Notes: generated from the sequence alone by a model not told the origin. Counted from the first letter of the stretch, positions 51,196 through 60,311 are shown. The stretch is DNA of 64,000 nucleotides from CAVQCT01 sp964520865 (GCA_964520865.1 CAZFOY010000008.1:18317-82316), one strand, 5' to 3'. Numbers and translations are program-made.

Positions 51196-51234
51196 TTGTC
51201 ACTCCTTTATCTATTAGAACTACTCGTTTTCTTC

Positions 51235-51351
51235 TCAGCCTTGACGCTGCTTGTGGCTGGGGTTCTTGGAGCAGATCACCCGAAGCACACCATGGCGCTT
51301 CACGATCTTGCAGTATTCGCAGCGTTTCTTAAGAGCGGATTTTACTTTCAT
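51235..51351 (-). CDS. rpmJ: Ribosomal protein L36
   Basis: A 38-residue frame starts at ATG 51351 with a GAGAAG site before it. The product MKVKSALKKRCEYCKIVKRH... carries the L36 zinc ligands Cys11, Cys14, Cys27 and His33 (C+ form). It lies between infA and rpsM, the standard place, and is too short for many gene finders. Confidence 0.95.
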   Translation of the reverse strand: MKVKSALKKRCEYCKIVKRHGVLRVICSKNPSHKQRQG

Positions 51352-51377
51352 CTTCTCAACCAGTCACCATTAGAGGT

Positions 51378-51596
51378 TCATTTATATCGGTACGTGATAC
51401 GTCCACGGGTCAAATCGTAGGGTGACAACTCAAGAGTCACCTTGTCGCCGGGAAGTATCTTAATAAAGTGCATTCTCATTTTTCCGGAGATATGAGCCAG
51501 AACAATGTGTCCGTTATCGAGTTCGACGCGAAACATCGCGTTAGGCAGGGTCTCCACCACTTTACCTTCGACCTGGATAGTTTCTTCCTTGGCCAT
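51378..51596 (-). CDS. infA: Translation initiation factor IF-1
   Basis: The 72-residue OB-fold protein blocks the A site during initiation. It shows EETIQVEGKVVETLPNAMFR, NGHIVLAHISGKMRMHFIKI and DLTRGRITYRYK, and has the usual length. It lies between map and rpmJ. Confidence 0.97.
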   Translation of the reverse strand: MAKEETIQVEGKVVETLPNAMFRVELDNGHIVLAHISGKMRMHFIKILPGDKVTLELSPYDLTRGRITYRYK

Positions 51597-51606
51597 AATC
51601 TCCTTC

Positions 51607-52371
51607 TTACAGTGTGGTCAAAATATCCGGACCGTTATCGGTTATCGCCACGGTGTGCTCGAAATGGGCTGACGGCATCCCGTCGGCCGTGACAAACGTC
51701 CAACCATCCGGCATCGTTTTTACGTCGTACGTTCCCATGTTGATCATCGGTTCGATCGCTATCACCATGCCAGAGCGAAGCATCGGGCCGTCTTGTTCCG
51801 AACCGAAATTCGGGACCTGGGGTTCCTCGTGCATTTTCCGACCGATTCCATGTCCGACCAACTGGCGAACCACCCCGTATCCGTGCGATTCCGCCATCTG
51901 CTGTACCGCGGCGGAAATCTGTCCTAATTTATTGCCATTTCTCGCCTTGTCAATACCGGCGGCAAGACATTTCTGCGTATATTCCAGCAGTCTTGCCTTA
52001 TCCTCGGAAATTTCGCCGATCCCGAAAGTCCTGGCGCCGTCGCCGTAGTACCCTTCGTAAATCGATCCGACATCGACCGAGACGATATCACCTTCCTGCA
52101 CCACGCGTTTTCCCGGAATGCCGTGAACGACCTCCTCGTTGATCGAGATGCAGGCAGAAGCAGGATACCCGTGATAGTTCTTGAAAGCCGGCTCAGCATC
52201 GTGTGACCGAATGAAGTCTTCGACCAGCTCATCGAGCTCCCCGGTCGTGATCCCCGGGCGGAGCGCTTTACTGACCATATCCAGCGTTTCGGCGACAATT
52301 TTTCCCGCCGAACGCATGACCTCAATCTCTTCTTTGGTCTTATAAGTAATCACTTCGGTCAACTTACTCAC
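51607..52371 (-). CDS. map: Methionine aminopeptidase, type I
   Basis: The enzyme removes the initiator methionine. The 254 residues hold the pita-bread metal ligands: the Asp in DVGSIYEGYYGDGARTF (two Asp), the His in GHGIGRKMHEEPQ, and Glu in IAIEPMIN and near FEHTVAI. It overlaps adk by 4 bases and is 10 bases before infA, the order seen in many spc operons. Confidence 0.97.
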   Translation of the reverse strand: MSKLTEVITYKTKEEIEVMRSAGKIVAETLDMVSKALRPGITTGELDELVEDFIRSHDAEPAFKNYHGYPASACISINEEVVHGIPGKRVVQEGDIVSVDVGSIYEGYYGDGARTFGIGEISEDKARLLEYTQKCLAAGIDKARNGNKLGQISAAVQQMAESHGYGVVRQLVGHGIGRKMHEEPQVPNFGSEQDGPMLRSGMVIAIEPMINMGTYDVKTMPDGWTFVTADGMPSAHFEHTVAITDNGPDILTTL

Positions 52372-53009
52372 GCAACTTCTTTCAGCAAGCTCTGAAAAAC
52401 CGCGTCGGGGCTTTGCTGAGCGTTTATCTTCGTCAGAATCGATTCCTGACGGTAGAACCCGACAATCGGCTCCGTTTGCTTCTTATATACTTCAAGGCGG
52501 TTTCTCACCACCGATTCTTCGTCGTCCGGCCGCCTCTTCAACGGCGTCTTATCCTGGTCGCAGACGCCTTCGGATTGAGGCATCTGAGCCGGGTAGTTGT
52601 AACCTGCGTTGCAGGTCGGGCAGTACCATCGTCCCGAAAGGCGACGCACTACTTCTTCATCTTCAACATCGAACAGAATCGCCTTGTCGAGGGCGATACT
52701 GTGTTTCTCGAGCATCTCTTTCAGGCTCTCCGCCTGTGGAATAGTTCGCGGGAAACCGTCGAGAATAAATCCCTCTCGTAGGGCTCCACGCTGAATCCTG
52801 TCTTCGATAAGTCCGATGATCAGACTGTCCGGTACCAGATCCCCGTTCTTCATGAAACCCTCGGCCTGTTTTCCAAGTTCCGTGCCGAGTTTGACTGCTT
52901 CGCGGAGGACATCACCGGTCGACAAATGAACCAGGTGACGTTCGGCCGCCAGACGGGCCGCCTGGGTACCTTTACCTGATCCGGGGGGACCAAGAAAGAC
53001 GAGATTCAT
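52368..53009 (-). CDS. adk: Adenylate kinase with zinc-type LID
   Basis: Adk interconverts ATP + AMP and 2 ADP. The 213 residues have the P-loop GPPGSGKGTQ at 7-16, the AMP-site DGFPRTIPQ and the LID WYCPTCNAGYNYPAQ followed by VCDQD. The C-x2-C ... C-x-x-D pattern indicates a structural zinc in the LID, as in Gram-positive and some other bacteria. Coupled to map by a 4-base overlap. Confidence 0.97.
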   Translation of the reverse strand: MNLVFLGPPGSGKGTQAARLAAERHLVHLSTGDVLREAVKLGTELGKQAEGFMKNGDLVPDSLIIGLIEDRIQRGALREGFILDGFPRTIPQAESLKEMLEKHSIALDKAILFDVEDEEVVRRLSGRWYCPTCNAGYNYPAQMPQSEGVCDQDKTPLKRRPDDEESVVRNRLEVYKKQTEPIVGFYRQESILTKINAQQSPDAVFQSLLKEVA

Positions 53010-53011
53010 CT

Positions 53012-54319
53012 CTACATTGACCTCCCGCGGATTCTCCCCTTCTTCATGAAGCCGTCGTAGTGCCGCATGACAAGGTGCGATTCGATTTGCTGGAGGGTGT
53101 CAAGAGCGACACCAACCACAATCAGCAAGCCGGTACCTCCAAAGAAGAAGTTCACGTTCGCTCTCGCGATCAGAATCCATGGAAGAATGGCGATCGCGGC
53201 GAAAAAGAGTGCACCGGGAAGTGTGATACGGGTAAGGATTCTCTCAATGTAATCGGCGGTATTCTTGCCGGGGCGAATACCCGGGATATAGCCGCCGTTA
53301 CGCCTCATGTTGTCCGCGATTTCCATCGGGTTGAACACGATAGCGGTATAGAAATATCCGAAGAAGATAATAATCAAACCGTATATGATCGAATACCAGG
53401 CGCCACCCGGCCTGAGCCAGACGGCGACAAGGTTCTGCACCCAGTCGGTGGTCGGGAAAAGTTGTGCGACGGTCGACGGCAGGAACATGATCGACTGCGC
53501 AAAGATGATCGGGATAACACCGGCTGCATTCACGGACAGCGGAAGGTGCGTAGTGGCTCCACCGAAGACCTTTCGGCCGACAACCTTGCGCGGGTACTGG
53601 ACCGGAATCTTGCGCTGTGCGCGGGTGACCAGAATGACGGCGGCGATAACGGCAACCATCATGACCACCATGAACAGCTCCAGAAGGAACGACCGGCTGC
53701 CGAACCATACCAGCTGAGTCTCGCTCACCACAGCGTCCGGGAAGCGAGCGATGATACCGATGAAGATGATCAGCGAAATACCGTTGCCAATCCCCTTCTC
53801 GGTGATCTGCTCACCCAGCCACATGATGAAGATACATCCGCAGGTGAAAGTCAAGATCGTGAGCGGGATAAATCCGGCGGTGCTCATATGCACCGCGGAC
53901 TGTCCGTTCAGATTGATCGTGGTAAGGAATCCGGCGGTACCCCAGGCCTGAAGGGCTGCGATGGCGACCGTCAGATAACGGGTCCACTGAGTGATCTTGC
54001 GACGACCCTCTTCACCCTCACGCTGGAGCCGCTGGAGGTACGGAACGACCGCACCGAGCAACTGGAGCATAATCGAGGCAGAGATATAAGGCATAATGCC
54101 GAGGGCGAAAATAGTCGCTTTCGCGAACGCGCCGCCGGCGAACAGATCGAGCAATCCAAAAATCGAATTCGAAGAAAGTGCCTGAGCCAGGATCGATCCA
54201 TCGACACCCGGAGTCGGGATGTGACCGCCGATGCGGTACACGACCAGAAGAGCCAGAGTGTAGAATATCCGTTTTCTGAGCTCTTCGACCTTGAAAATCG
54301 ACTGGAAAGTCTCTAACAC
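53012..54319 (-). CDS. secY: Protein translocase subunit SecY
   Basis: SecY is the membrane channel of the general secretion pathway. The 435 residues form 10 helices with the start RKRIFYTLALLVVYRIGGHI, the pore-plug region SIFGLLDLFAGGAF and the cytosolic loop EGEEGRRKITQWTRY. Length is the usual one. It overlaps rplO by 7 bases and lies two bases before adk. Confidence 0.98.
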   Translation of the reverse strand: MLETFQSIFKVEELRKRIFYTLALLVVYRIGGHIPTPGVDGSILAQALSSNSIFGLLDLFAGGAFAKATIFALGIMPYISASIMLQLLGAVVPYLQRLQREGEEGRRKITQWTRYLTVAIAALQAWGTAGFLTTINLNGQSAVHMSTAGFIPLTILTFTCGCIFIMWLGEQITEKGIGNGISLIIFIGIIARFPDAVVSETQLVWFGSRSFLLELFMVVMMVAVIAAVILVTRAQRKIPVQYPRKVVGRKVFGGATTHLPLSVNAAGVIPIIFAQSIMFLPSTVAQLFPTTDWVQNLVAVWLRPGGAWYSIIYGLIIIFFGYFYTAIVFNPMEIADNMRRNGGYIPGIRPGKNTADYIERILTRITLPGALFFAAIAILPWILIARANVNFFFGGTGLLIVVGVALDTLQQIESHLVMRHYDGFMKKGRIRGRSM

Positions 54320-54756
54320 GGAATCACCTCAGCTTTTCCGCCAGCCGCTTCGATCTTCTCTTTAGCCGACTTCGAAAACGCGTGAGCCTTCACATTATAA
54401 GCTTTATCGACCGAACCATTGCCGAGGATCTTGACCGGTTCACTGAGTTTGGCGATGAGTCCCGCCTTCTTGAGGCCTTCACTGGTGATATCACCGGCCT
54501 CGAGTTTGCTCAGCGAACTCAGGTTGACGACCTGGAATTCGGTTCTGAAAATATTCGTGAAACCGCGCTTGGGGAGGCGACGGTGCAGGGGCATCTGACC
54601 GCCCTCATGACCGCGTTTGTGTTTGAAGCCGCTCCGCGCGCCTGCGCCTTTATGTCCACGACCGGAGGTCTTTCCAAGTCCGCTGCCCGAACCGCGACCG
54701 ACCCGCTTCCGAGTCTTCTTCGCGCCCGCCGGCGGTTTTAGTGTATGAAGTTCCAT
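54313..54756 (-). CDS. rplO: Ribosomal protein L15
   Basis: L15 helps late 50S assembly. The 147 residues start with LHTLKPPAGAKKTRKRVGRG, a Gly/Arg-rich basic arm (GRGHKGAGARSGFKHKRGHE) and a globular C-terminal part. It lies between rpmD and secY. Confidence 0.97.
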   Translation of the reverse strand: MELHTLKPPAGAKKTRKRVGRGSGSGLGKTSGRGHKGAGARSGFKHKRGHEGGQMPLHRRLPKRGFTNIFRTEFQVVNLSSLSKLEAGDITSEGLKKAGLIAKLSEPVKILGNGSVDKAYNVKAHAFSKSAKEKIEAAGGKAEVIPC

Positions 54757-54776
54757 CGCTCAACCTCTACCATCTA

Positions 54777-54959
54777 TTAGTCTATCTCTTCGACACTCAC
54801 CAGATGCTTGACCGCCTTAATCATGCCGCGAATCTGCGGTGTGTCGTCATGTACGCGCGAACGACGAATCCGTCCGAGGCCGAGTGCTTCGATCGTACGC
54901 TTCTGCGGTTCCTTGCGGTTGATGGTGCTGCGAATCTGCGTTACTTTGAGTTTAGCCAT
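54777..54959 (-). CDS. rpmD: Ribosomal protein L30
   Basis: The 60-residue product shows KVTQIRSTINRKEPQKRTIE and the L30 end ALGLGRIRRSRVHDDTPQI. It has the bacterial short form and lies between rpsE and rplO. Confidence 0.97.
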   Translation of the reverse strand: MAKLKVTQIRSTINRKEPQKRTIEALGLGRIRRSRVHDDTPQIRGMIKAVKHLVSVEEID

Positions 54960-54986
54960 TGTCTCGTACCCTTCCAGGGAGGCGGC

Positions 54987-55469
54987 TTAGCCGTTTTCCC
55001 GGAAATGAGTTTCCTGTTCCCGTGTCTGCAGGTCCTTCAGTCCGTTCAGCGTCGCTTTGACGACGTTGTTGGGATTACGGCTCCCGAGAACCTTGGTCAG
55101 CACGTCCTGCACCCCGAGGGATTCGAGGATAACGCGCACGGCGCCGCCGGCAATCACGCCGGTACCGGGAGATGCGGGACGCATCATCACGGTCGTCGCG
55201 CCGAACTGGCCGTCGATCTTGTGCGGGATGGTGCCGTTGACCATGGCGATCACGGACATTGTCTTCTTGGCGGCTTCGGTAGCCTTGCGAATGGCATCCG
55301 AAACTTCGGGCGCCTTGCCGTGACCGATGCCGACCTTTCCTCTTTTGTCACCTACGGCTACCAGAGCGGTGAAGCTGAATCTCCGTCCACCCTTGACCAC
55401 TTTGGCCACGCGGTTGACATGGATGACTCGTTCTTCAAACTCAAAGCCGTCACTTTCGAATCTTGCCAC
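54987..55469 (-). CDS. rpsE: Ribosomal protein S5
   Basis: S5 sits at the mRNA entry and affects decoding accuracy. The 160 residues contain FEERVIHVNRVAKVVKGGRR (S5 double-stranded RNA-like domain) and GTGVIAGGAVRVILESLGVQ. A basic-light C-terminus ends in HFRENG. Length is typical. Confidence 0.98.
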   Translation of the reverse strand: MARFESDGFEFEERVIHVNRVAKVVKGGRRFSFTALVAVGDKRGKVGIGHGKAPEVSDAIRKATEAAKKTMSVIAMVNGTIPHKIDGQFGATTVMMRPASPGTGVIAGGAVRVILESLGVQDVLTKVLGSRNPNNVVKATLNGLKDLQTREQETHFRENG

Positions 55470-55501
55470 CTAAACCTCTTATACCAATTAGTAATAGATT
55501 G

Positions 55502-55876
55502 TCAAAACTTCAGTCCACCTTCACGTGCGCCGTCGGCCAACGCTTTGACCCGCCCGTGATAGCGTGAAACGTTACGATCGAACACGACCGCCTCGATACC
55601 CTTTTCTTTGGCCAGCTGGGCGAGAATCTTCCCGACCACCTTGGCCGCATCGGTCTTGGTCATGTCGTTCTTGATTTCCGGCTTCACTGCTTTGGAATTG
55701 CTCGAAGCCGAAACCATGGTCACACGGTTGGTGTCGTCGATAATCTGCGCAAAGACGTTCTTCAGCGACTTCGCAACCGTCAAACGCGGGCGTTCCGGTG
55801 TTCCGATGACTTTTCCCCGGACCCGTTTGCGCCGCCGCGTTTCCTTCTTATCTCGTACGATATTCTTATCTGCCAT
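55502..55876 (-). CDS. rplR: Ribosomal protein L18
   Basis: L18 binds 5S rRNA. The 124 residues begin with a basic DKKETRRRKRVRGKVIGTPE, then RPRLTVAKSLKNVFAQIIDD and end in RYHGRVKALADGAREGGLKF, as in other L18. Confidence 0.97.
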   Translation of the reverse strand: MADKNIVRDKKETRRRKRVRGKVIGTPERPRLTVAKSLKNVFAQIIDDTNRVTMVSASSNSKAVKPEIKNDMTKTDAAKVVGKILAQLAKEKGIEAVVFDRNVSRYHGRVKALADGAREGGLKF

Positions 55877-55892
55877 ATCTCATACCACTCTG

Positions 55893-56432
55893 TTAACCAG
55901 CGGTCTTTCCGGCTTTGCTGCGGACCTGCTCGCCGACATAGCGCACGCCCTTGCCCTTGTAGGGTTCGGGTTTGCGAAGCGAGCGGATTTTCGCCGCAAC
56001 CTGTCCGACCAGTTCTTTGTCGATCCCGTCTACGATGATCCGGTTTTCTTTCGGCACAACTTCGACCTTGATACCGTCCGGGGGCTGGAACACTATCGGG
56101 TGGGAGTATCCCAGATACATCATGAGAACTTTGCCCTTCAACTCCGCACGGTAGCCGACACCGATCATCTGCAGTTCCTTGGTGTACCCCTGGGTCACTC
56201 CGACAACCATGTTGTTGAGCAGGGCACGGGTCAGGCCGTGCAGCGCCCGATGAGTCTTGTTGTCGGAAGGACGGGTCACCAGGATCTGGTTGTCCTCCAG
56301 AGCGGCCGTGATTTCCGGATGGATCTCGCGGGCAAGCGTTCCTTTCGGACCGGTGACGGTCACCAGCTTGCCTTTGATATCGACTTTCGTCTTATCCGGA
56401 ATCGGAATCGGGCTTTTCCCTACGCGAGACAT
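55893..56432 (-). CDS. rplF: Ribosomal protein L6
   Basis: L6 lies near the GTPase centre of the 50S. The 179 residues have two similar L6 folds, with SRVGKSPIPIPDKTKVDIKG and the KNRIIVDGIDKELVGQVAAK-like second half ending in PEPYKGKGVRYVGEQVRSKA. Usual length. Confidence 0.98.
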   Translation of the reverse strand: MSRVGKSPIPIPDKTKVDIKGKLVTVTGPKGTLAREIHPEITAALEDNQILVTRPSDNKTHRALHGLTRALLNNMVVGVTQGYTKELQMIGVGYRAELKGKVLMMYLGYSHPIVFQPPDGIKVEVVPKENRIIVDGIDKELVGQVAAKIRSLRKPEPYKGKGVRYVGEQVRSKAGKTAG

Positions 56433-56448
56433 CGCTTAGATCCTTTCT

Positions 56449-56850
56449 TTACCAACACCGACAGATGACCTCACCACCGATCCCCTTCTGGGCGGCATCG
56501 AAATTGGTCATCAGCCCCTGTGAGGTCGAGATGATCAACATGCCGCGCACGTTGTGGATGGTAGCGCGTACCTGTTCAGCGTCGAAATACTTGCGCAGGC
56601 CCGGGCGCGACTGACGCGTCAGACCCTTCAGCACCGGTTCGTCTTTTCTACTATACTGCAGGTATACCCGCAGGATGCCTTGTTTGTTATCCGGCAGTTC
56701 GATCATATCCCGAACATAGTGATGTTCCTGGAGGATACGGACCAACTCACGTTTGAGGTTGGAGGCCGGAATGTCGACGGCATTCTTCTTTGCGGCCGAG
56801 GCGTTACGAATCCTCGTCAACAAATCAGCAATGGGGTCGGTCATACTCAT
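56449..56850 (-). CDS. rpsH: Ribosomal protein S8
   Basis: S8 organises the central 16S domain and in E. coli represses the spc operon. The 133 residues include TDPIADLLTRIRNASAAKKN and the end MLIISTSQGLMTNFDAAQKG with GGEVICRCW. The C-terminal GGEVICxxW is the family signature. Confidence 0.98.
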   Translation of the reverse strand: MSMTDPIADLLTRIRNASAAKKNAVDIPASNLKRELVRILQEHHYVRDMIELPDNKQGILRVYLQYSRKDEPVLKGLTRQSRPGLRKYFDAEQVRATIHNVRGMLIISTSQGLMTNFDAAQKGIGGEVICRCW

Positions 56851-56886
56851 AAAATCGTTACTCCCAAAACTAATCCAATAACTCGT

Positions 56887-57072
56887 CTACCAACTGGCCT
56901 TCACAACGCCGGGGATTTCGCCGGCCAACGCCATTTCTCTGAAGCAGATACGGCAGAGTCCAAACCGGCGAAGGTAGGCTCTGGGCCGCCCGCAGCGGCG
57001 GCAGCGATTGTAGGCGCGGACCTCGAATTTAGGTTTACGTTTCTGCTTTTCAATAAGACACTTCTTAGCCAT
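56887..57072 (-). CDS. rpsN: Ribosomal protein S14, zinc (type Z) form
   Basis: The 61-residue product starts with MAKKCLIEKQKRKPKFEVR and carries the zinc motif C-x2-C ... C-x2-C (RCRRCGRPRAYLRRFGLC then RICF). The start is the ATG at 57072, 8 bases after the rplE stop; a longer frame would enter rplE. Short zinc S14 is the common bacterial form outside E. coli-like genomes. Confidence 0.96.
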   Translation of the reverse strand: MAKKCLIEKQKRKPKFEVRAYNRCRRCGRPRAYLRRFGLCRICFREMALAGEIPGVVKASW

Positions 57073-57079
57073 TGGTCTC

Positions 57080-57619
57080 CTACTTACGGAAGGGCATGCC
57101 CAATTCCTCCAGGAGCTGCCTCGCTTCGGCATCCGTCCTGGCGGTCGTTCCGATGGTAATGTTCATGCCACGTATTTTTTCCACTTTGTCGTAATCTATC
57201 TCAGGAAAAATCAACTGCTCTTTCAGACCGAGGTTGTAATTCCCGCGACCGTCGAACGCCTTTCCGCTGATCCCGCGGAAGTCACGAATGCGGGGAATGG
57301 CTACATTCACCAGACGGTCCAGAAACTCGTACATCGCGTCCCGGCGCAGGGTGACCATGCATCCAACCGCCACACCTTCGCGCAACTTGAAGTTCGAAAT
57401 CGACTTCCTCGCTTTCGCCAGCGCCGGCTTGCGCCCGGTAATCAGGGTGAGATCGGCGACCGCAGCGTCGAGCAGCTTCGCATTCTGGGTCGCTTCGCCC
57501 ACGCCGATATTGACCGTGATCTTGGTCAGTTTCGGCACCTGCATAACCGATGAGTACTTATTGTCCTTCATCAGCTTGGGGCGAATCTCCGTCACGTATT
57601 TATCTTTTAGTCTCGCCAT
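57080..57619 (-). CDS. rplE: Ribosomal protein L5
   Basis: L5 binds 5S rRNA and contacts P-site tRNA. The 179 residues contain KITVNIGVGEATQNAKLLDA, TGRKPALAKARKSISNFKLR and the end IGTTARTDAEARQLLEELGM. Typical length. Confidence 0.98.
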   Translation of the reverse strand: MARLKDKYVTEIRPKLMKDNKYSSVMQVPKLTKITVNIGVGEATQNAKLLDAAVADLTLITGRKPALAKARKSISNFKLREGVAVGCMVTLRRDAMYEFLDRLVNVAIPRIRDFRGISGKAFDGRGNYNLGLKEQLIFPEIDYDKVEKIRGMNITIGTTARTDAEARQLLEELGMPFRK

Positions 57620-57631
57620 CGCAACTTATCC

Positions 57632-57949
57632 TTAAATCTGTTCGCCGGATTTGCGGTCGACCCGGACCTTAATTGTCCGTCCACCTTCGTTAATGATCGC
57701 GGCCGAGACCTTGGTCGGGCCGTTGAGGGTCGAGCTGTACAGGGCGACATTGCTCATGTGCACCGGCGCCTCAATCGAAATCACTCCCCCCTGGGGGTTC
57801 TTCTGGGTCGGGCGCTGATGCCGTTTCCGCATGTTCACACCCTCAACCAGGACCATCTGCTTCTTCGTGTCCACGAACAACACCTTACCGGTCTTGCCCC
57901 GGTTCTGGCCGGTCCGGACGTAAACAGTATCACCTTTTTTGATTCTCAT
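57632..57949 (-). CDS. rplX: Ribosomal protein L24
   Basis: L24 starts 50S assembly. The 105 residues show the KOW motif RIKKGDTVYVRTGQNRGKTG and VEGVNMRKRHQRPTQKNPQG. Usual bacterial length. Confidence 0.98.
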   Translation of the reverse strand: MRIKKGDTVYVRTGQNRGKTGKVLFVDTKKQMVLVEGVNMRKRHQRPTQKNPQGGVISIEAPVHMSNVALYSSTLNGPTKVSAAIINEGGRTIKVRVDRKSGEQI

Positions 57950-57964
57950 AACAGCATCTTCCTC

Positions 57965-58330
57965 TTATAAGACCTCAGGCGCCAGGGAAACGATCTTCAT
58001 GAACTGTTTTTCGCGAAGCTCTCGGGCAACCGGTCCGAAAATACGGGTTCCTCGGGGCTCCTTCTGTTCATTGATGATCACCGCGGCGTTGTCCGAGAAG
58101 CGGATGACCGAACCGTCCTTGCGCTTCATTCCGGATTTCGTCCGCACCACGACCGCCTTGCAGACTTCCGACTTTTTAACCGTTCCGCCAGGAATCGCCT
58201 CCTTGACGGTGACGACGATAATATCGCCGATGGCCGCATACTTCTTGCGGCTGCCGAGAATGCGGAAACACATCGCCTTCTTGGCTCCCGAGTTGTCCGC
58301 CACCGTAAGTACTGTAAATTCTTGTATCAT
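57965..58330 (-). CDS. rplN: Ribosomal protein L14
   Basis: L14 forms intersubunit bridges. The 121 residues begin MIQEFTVLTVADNSGAKKAM and end with FGPVARELREKQFMKIVSLA. Typical. Confidence 0.98.
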   Translation of the reverse strand: MIQEFTVLTVADNSGAKKAMCFRILGSRKKYAAIGDIIVVTVKEAIPGGTVKKSEVCKAVVVRTKSGMKRKDGSVIRFSDNAAVIINEQKEPRGTRIFGPVARELREKQFMKIVSLAPEVL

Positions 58331-58353
58331 CTCTCCGTACCCTTTCTGGGGAC

Positions 58354-58620
58354 CTACTCGGCTTTCTTCACAATTTCAGTCAGGCGCCAGCGCTTGCTTT
58401 TGGAAAGCGGACGGGTTTCCATCACCCGCACGACGTCACCGATTCGCGCCTCGTTCTTCTCGTCATGAGCATAGAGCTTGGAGAACGTCCTGAATATCTT
58501 TTCGTAGAGCGGATGGCGCATGGTCCGATCGACGCGAACGATGATACTCTTGTTCATCTTGTCCGATATCACCGTGCCGACGCGCACCTTCCGGTAGTTT
58601 CTTTTGGTTTCTTCAGCCAT
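58354..58620 (-). CDS. rpsQ: Ribosomal protein S17
   Basis: The 88-residue OB-fold protein shows KVRVGTVISDKMNKSIIVRV and IGDVVRVMETRPLSKSKRWR. Typical length and position between rpmC and rplN. Confidence 0.97.
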   Translation of the reverse strand: MAEETKRNYRKVRVGTVISDKMNKSIIVRVDRTMRHPLYEKIFRTFSKLYAHDEKNEARIGDVVRVMETRPLSKSKRWRLTEIVKKAE

Positions 58621-58634
58621 CTATAACTCCAGTA

Positions 58635-58898
58635 TTACTCTTTAGCTTTGTCTTTCGAGCCGGACTGAGGCAGAATGGACGTAGCATTCTCGGCGAGCCG
58701 CCGGATACCCCTGCTGTCCTCGTTCAGTACCGTTTTGATCTTGGCGATTTCACGGCGGATAATGCGGAGGCGGAGCGGGTTATCCAGAGACTTGAGCGAT
58801 TTACGCATATTCAAATTGAACTGCTCGTCCATCAGGTCCTGGTACTTGTGCTCGAGTTCATCACGAGACATATCGCGAATCGTACGAATCTTCAACAT
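58635..58898 (-). CDS. rpmC: Ribosomal protein L29
   Basis: L29 sits at the exit tunnel near the SRP and trigger factor dock. The core is about 65 residues (IRDMSRDELEHKYQDLMDEQ, RIIRREIAKIKTVLNED); the product has 87 because of a C-terminal extension ending KDKAKE. Length is above the usual 60-70. Confidence 0.94.
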   Translation of the reverse strand: MLKIRTIRDMSRDELEHKYQDLMDEQFNLNMRKSLKSLDNPLRLRIIRREIAKIKTVLNEDSRGIRRLAENATSILPQSGSKDKAKE

Positions 58899-58900
58899 GA

Positions 58901-59323
58901 TCAGACTCCTTCCGTATCCGCTCGGGTGACGAACTTGCTTTTCAGCGGGAGTTTATTCGCCGCCAGGCGCATCGCTTCGCGGGCCAGCGTTTCGGTCACG
59001 CCTTCGATCTCGAACAGAACACGTCCCGGCTTCACGACCGCCACCCAGTATTCGGGAGCGCCCTTACCTTTGCCCATGCGGGTCTCGGCAGGCTTTTTGG
59101 TGACCGGTTTGTCGGGAAAGACGCGAATCCAGATTTTTCCACCGCGCTTAATATATCTTGTCATCGCCACACGAGCCGCTTCGATCTGACGGTTGGTCAG
59201 CCAGCAGGGCTCCAGGGCCTTGAGACCGAATTCGCCGAAATCAACCGACGAGCCGCCCCTGGCTTTACCCCGGGTGCGTCCGCGCTGCTGCTTGCGGAAT
59301 TTGGTCTTTTTTGGCATTAACAT
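58901..59323 (-). CDS. rplP: Ribosomal protein L16
   Basis: L16 helps position A-site tRNA. The 140 residues begin MLMPKKTKFRKQQRGRTRGK and contain WIRVFPDKPVTKKPAETRMG. The first of two close ATGs is chosen because of the GGAG site before it and the common MLMPK start. Confidence 0.98.
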   Translation of the reverse strand: MLMPKKTKFRKQQRGRTRGKARGGSSVDFGEFGLKALEPCWLTNRQIEAARVAMTRYIKRGGKIWIRVFPDKPVTKKPAETRMGKGKGAPEYWVAVVKPGRVLFEIEGVTETLAREAMRLAANKLPLKSKFVTRADTEGV

Positions 59324-59349
59324 CTATCTATTCTCCAACTCAATCACTG

Positions 59350-60288
59350 TTATTCCGAATCCTTCGAAGCGGCAGGAGCATCTCCCTTGGGCTTCCGCTC
59401 TCTCTTCGCCCCACCTTCCGGCTTCGAGGCCGAACCGGTGCGAGCACCTCCGCCCGACTCACCGCGCGGTCCGCGTTCCGGACGACGCCCTCTCGGCGCA
59501 GCCTGACCGCCATCCGGGCCGTCGGGCTGTCTGCGCCGTACTCGTCCGCGGGGACGCTTGTGACCGCGATCTCCACGCGGACGGCGTCCGCCGGGACCCG
59601 GAGCGGGACCGGTATGATCCTGCTGCGAAGCTTCCTCAGATTCTGCGTAGAAATTACCGGTCTCGAGAACCTCGCCGCGGCATATCCATACTTTGACGCC
59701 GATGCATCCGTAGGTGGTGTGGGCAGTCGAAGTCGCGTAATCGATATCGGCTCTCAGCGTATGAAGCGGCGTCCGCCCTTCCTTGTACTTTTCCGTACGG
59801 GCGATTTCCGCGCCGCCGAGCCTTCCGGCACACTGTACTTTCACGCCGAAGGCACCCATCTTCATGGTAGCGGCCAGCGCTTTCTTGAGCGCCCGGCGGA
59901 AGGAGACACGCCCTTCCAACTGACGGGCAATCGAGTCGGCGACCAGCTGAGCATCAAGCTCCGGCTTTCTGACTTCGACAATATTCAGCAGAATGTCTTT
60001 CTTCGTAAGCATCTGGAGCTCTTCGCGAAGTTTGTCGACTTCGGCTCCCTTCCGGCCGATAACGATACCGGGACGCGAGGTATGAATGTCGATCGTGACC
60101 CGCTTGGGGGCCCGGGCGATCTGGACTCTTGCGATACCGGCGTTGTCGAGACGCTTGCTGATGTACCGCTTGACCATCATGTCTTCATATACCAGATCCG
60201 CGAAATTGCGGTCCGGGGCATACCAGCGGCTGTTCCAGGATCTGATTATGCCGAGTCGTAAACCAATGGGATGTGTCTTCTGTCCCAA
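59350..60288 (-). CDS. rpsC: Ribosomal protein S3 with long Gly/Pro/Arg-rich tail
   Basis: The first about 215 residues are a normal S3: GQKTHPIGLRLGIIRSWNSR at the start, the KH domain RPGIVIGRKGAEVDKLREEL, and GVKVWICRGEVLE near 205. The remaining roughly 95 residues are a low-complexity tail with RRPRGDRGHKRPRGRVRRRQ and later SKPEGGAKRERKPK. Bacterial S3 is usually 210-240 residues, so this 312-residue form is clearly extended. The tail keeps the same frame and base composition as the body, so it is real coding and not a frame error. Confidence 0.96.
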   Translation of the reverse strand: MGQKTHPIGLRLGIIRSWNSRWYAPDRNFADLVYEDMMVKRYISKRLDNAGIARVQIARAPKRVTIDIHTSRPGIVIGRKGAEVDKLREELQMLTKKDILLNIVEVRKPELDAQLVADSIARQLEGRVSFRRALKKALAATMKMGAFGVKVQCAGRLGGAEIARTEKYKEGRTPLHTLRADIDYATSTAHTTYGCIGVKVWICRGEVLETGNFYAESEEASQQDHTGPAPGPGGRRPRGDRGHKRPRGRVRRRQPDGPDGGQAAPRGRRPERGPRGESGGGARTGSASKPEGGAKRERKPKGDAPAASKDSE

Positions 60289-60311
60289 AGTAAGCTCCTT
60301 AAAAATTCAGA

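Noticed and set aside
53060..54316. 418-codon plus-strand frame opposite secY
   Set aside because: It is a shadow of the secY coding strand, very rich in charged residues, with no domain.
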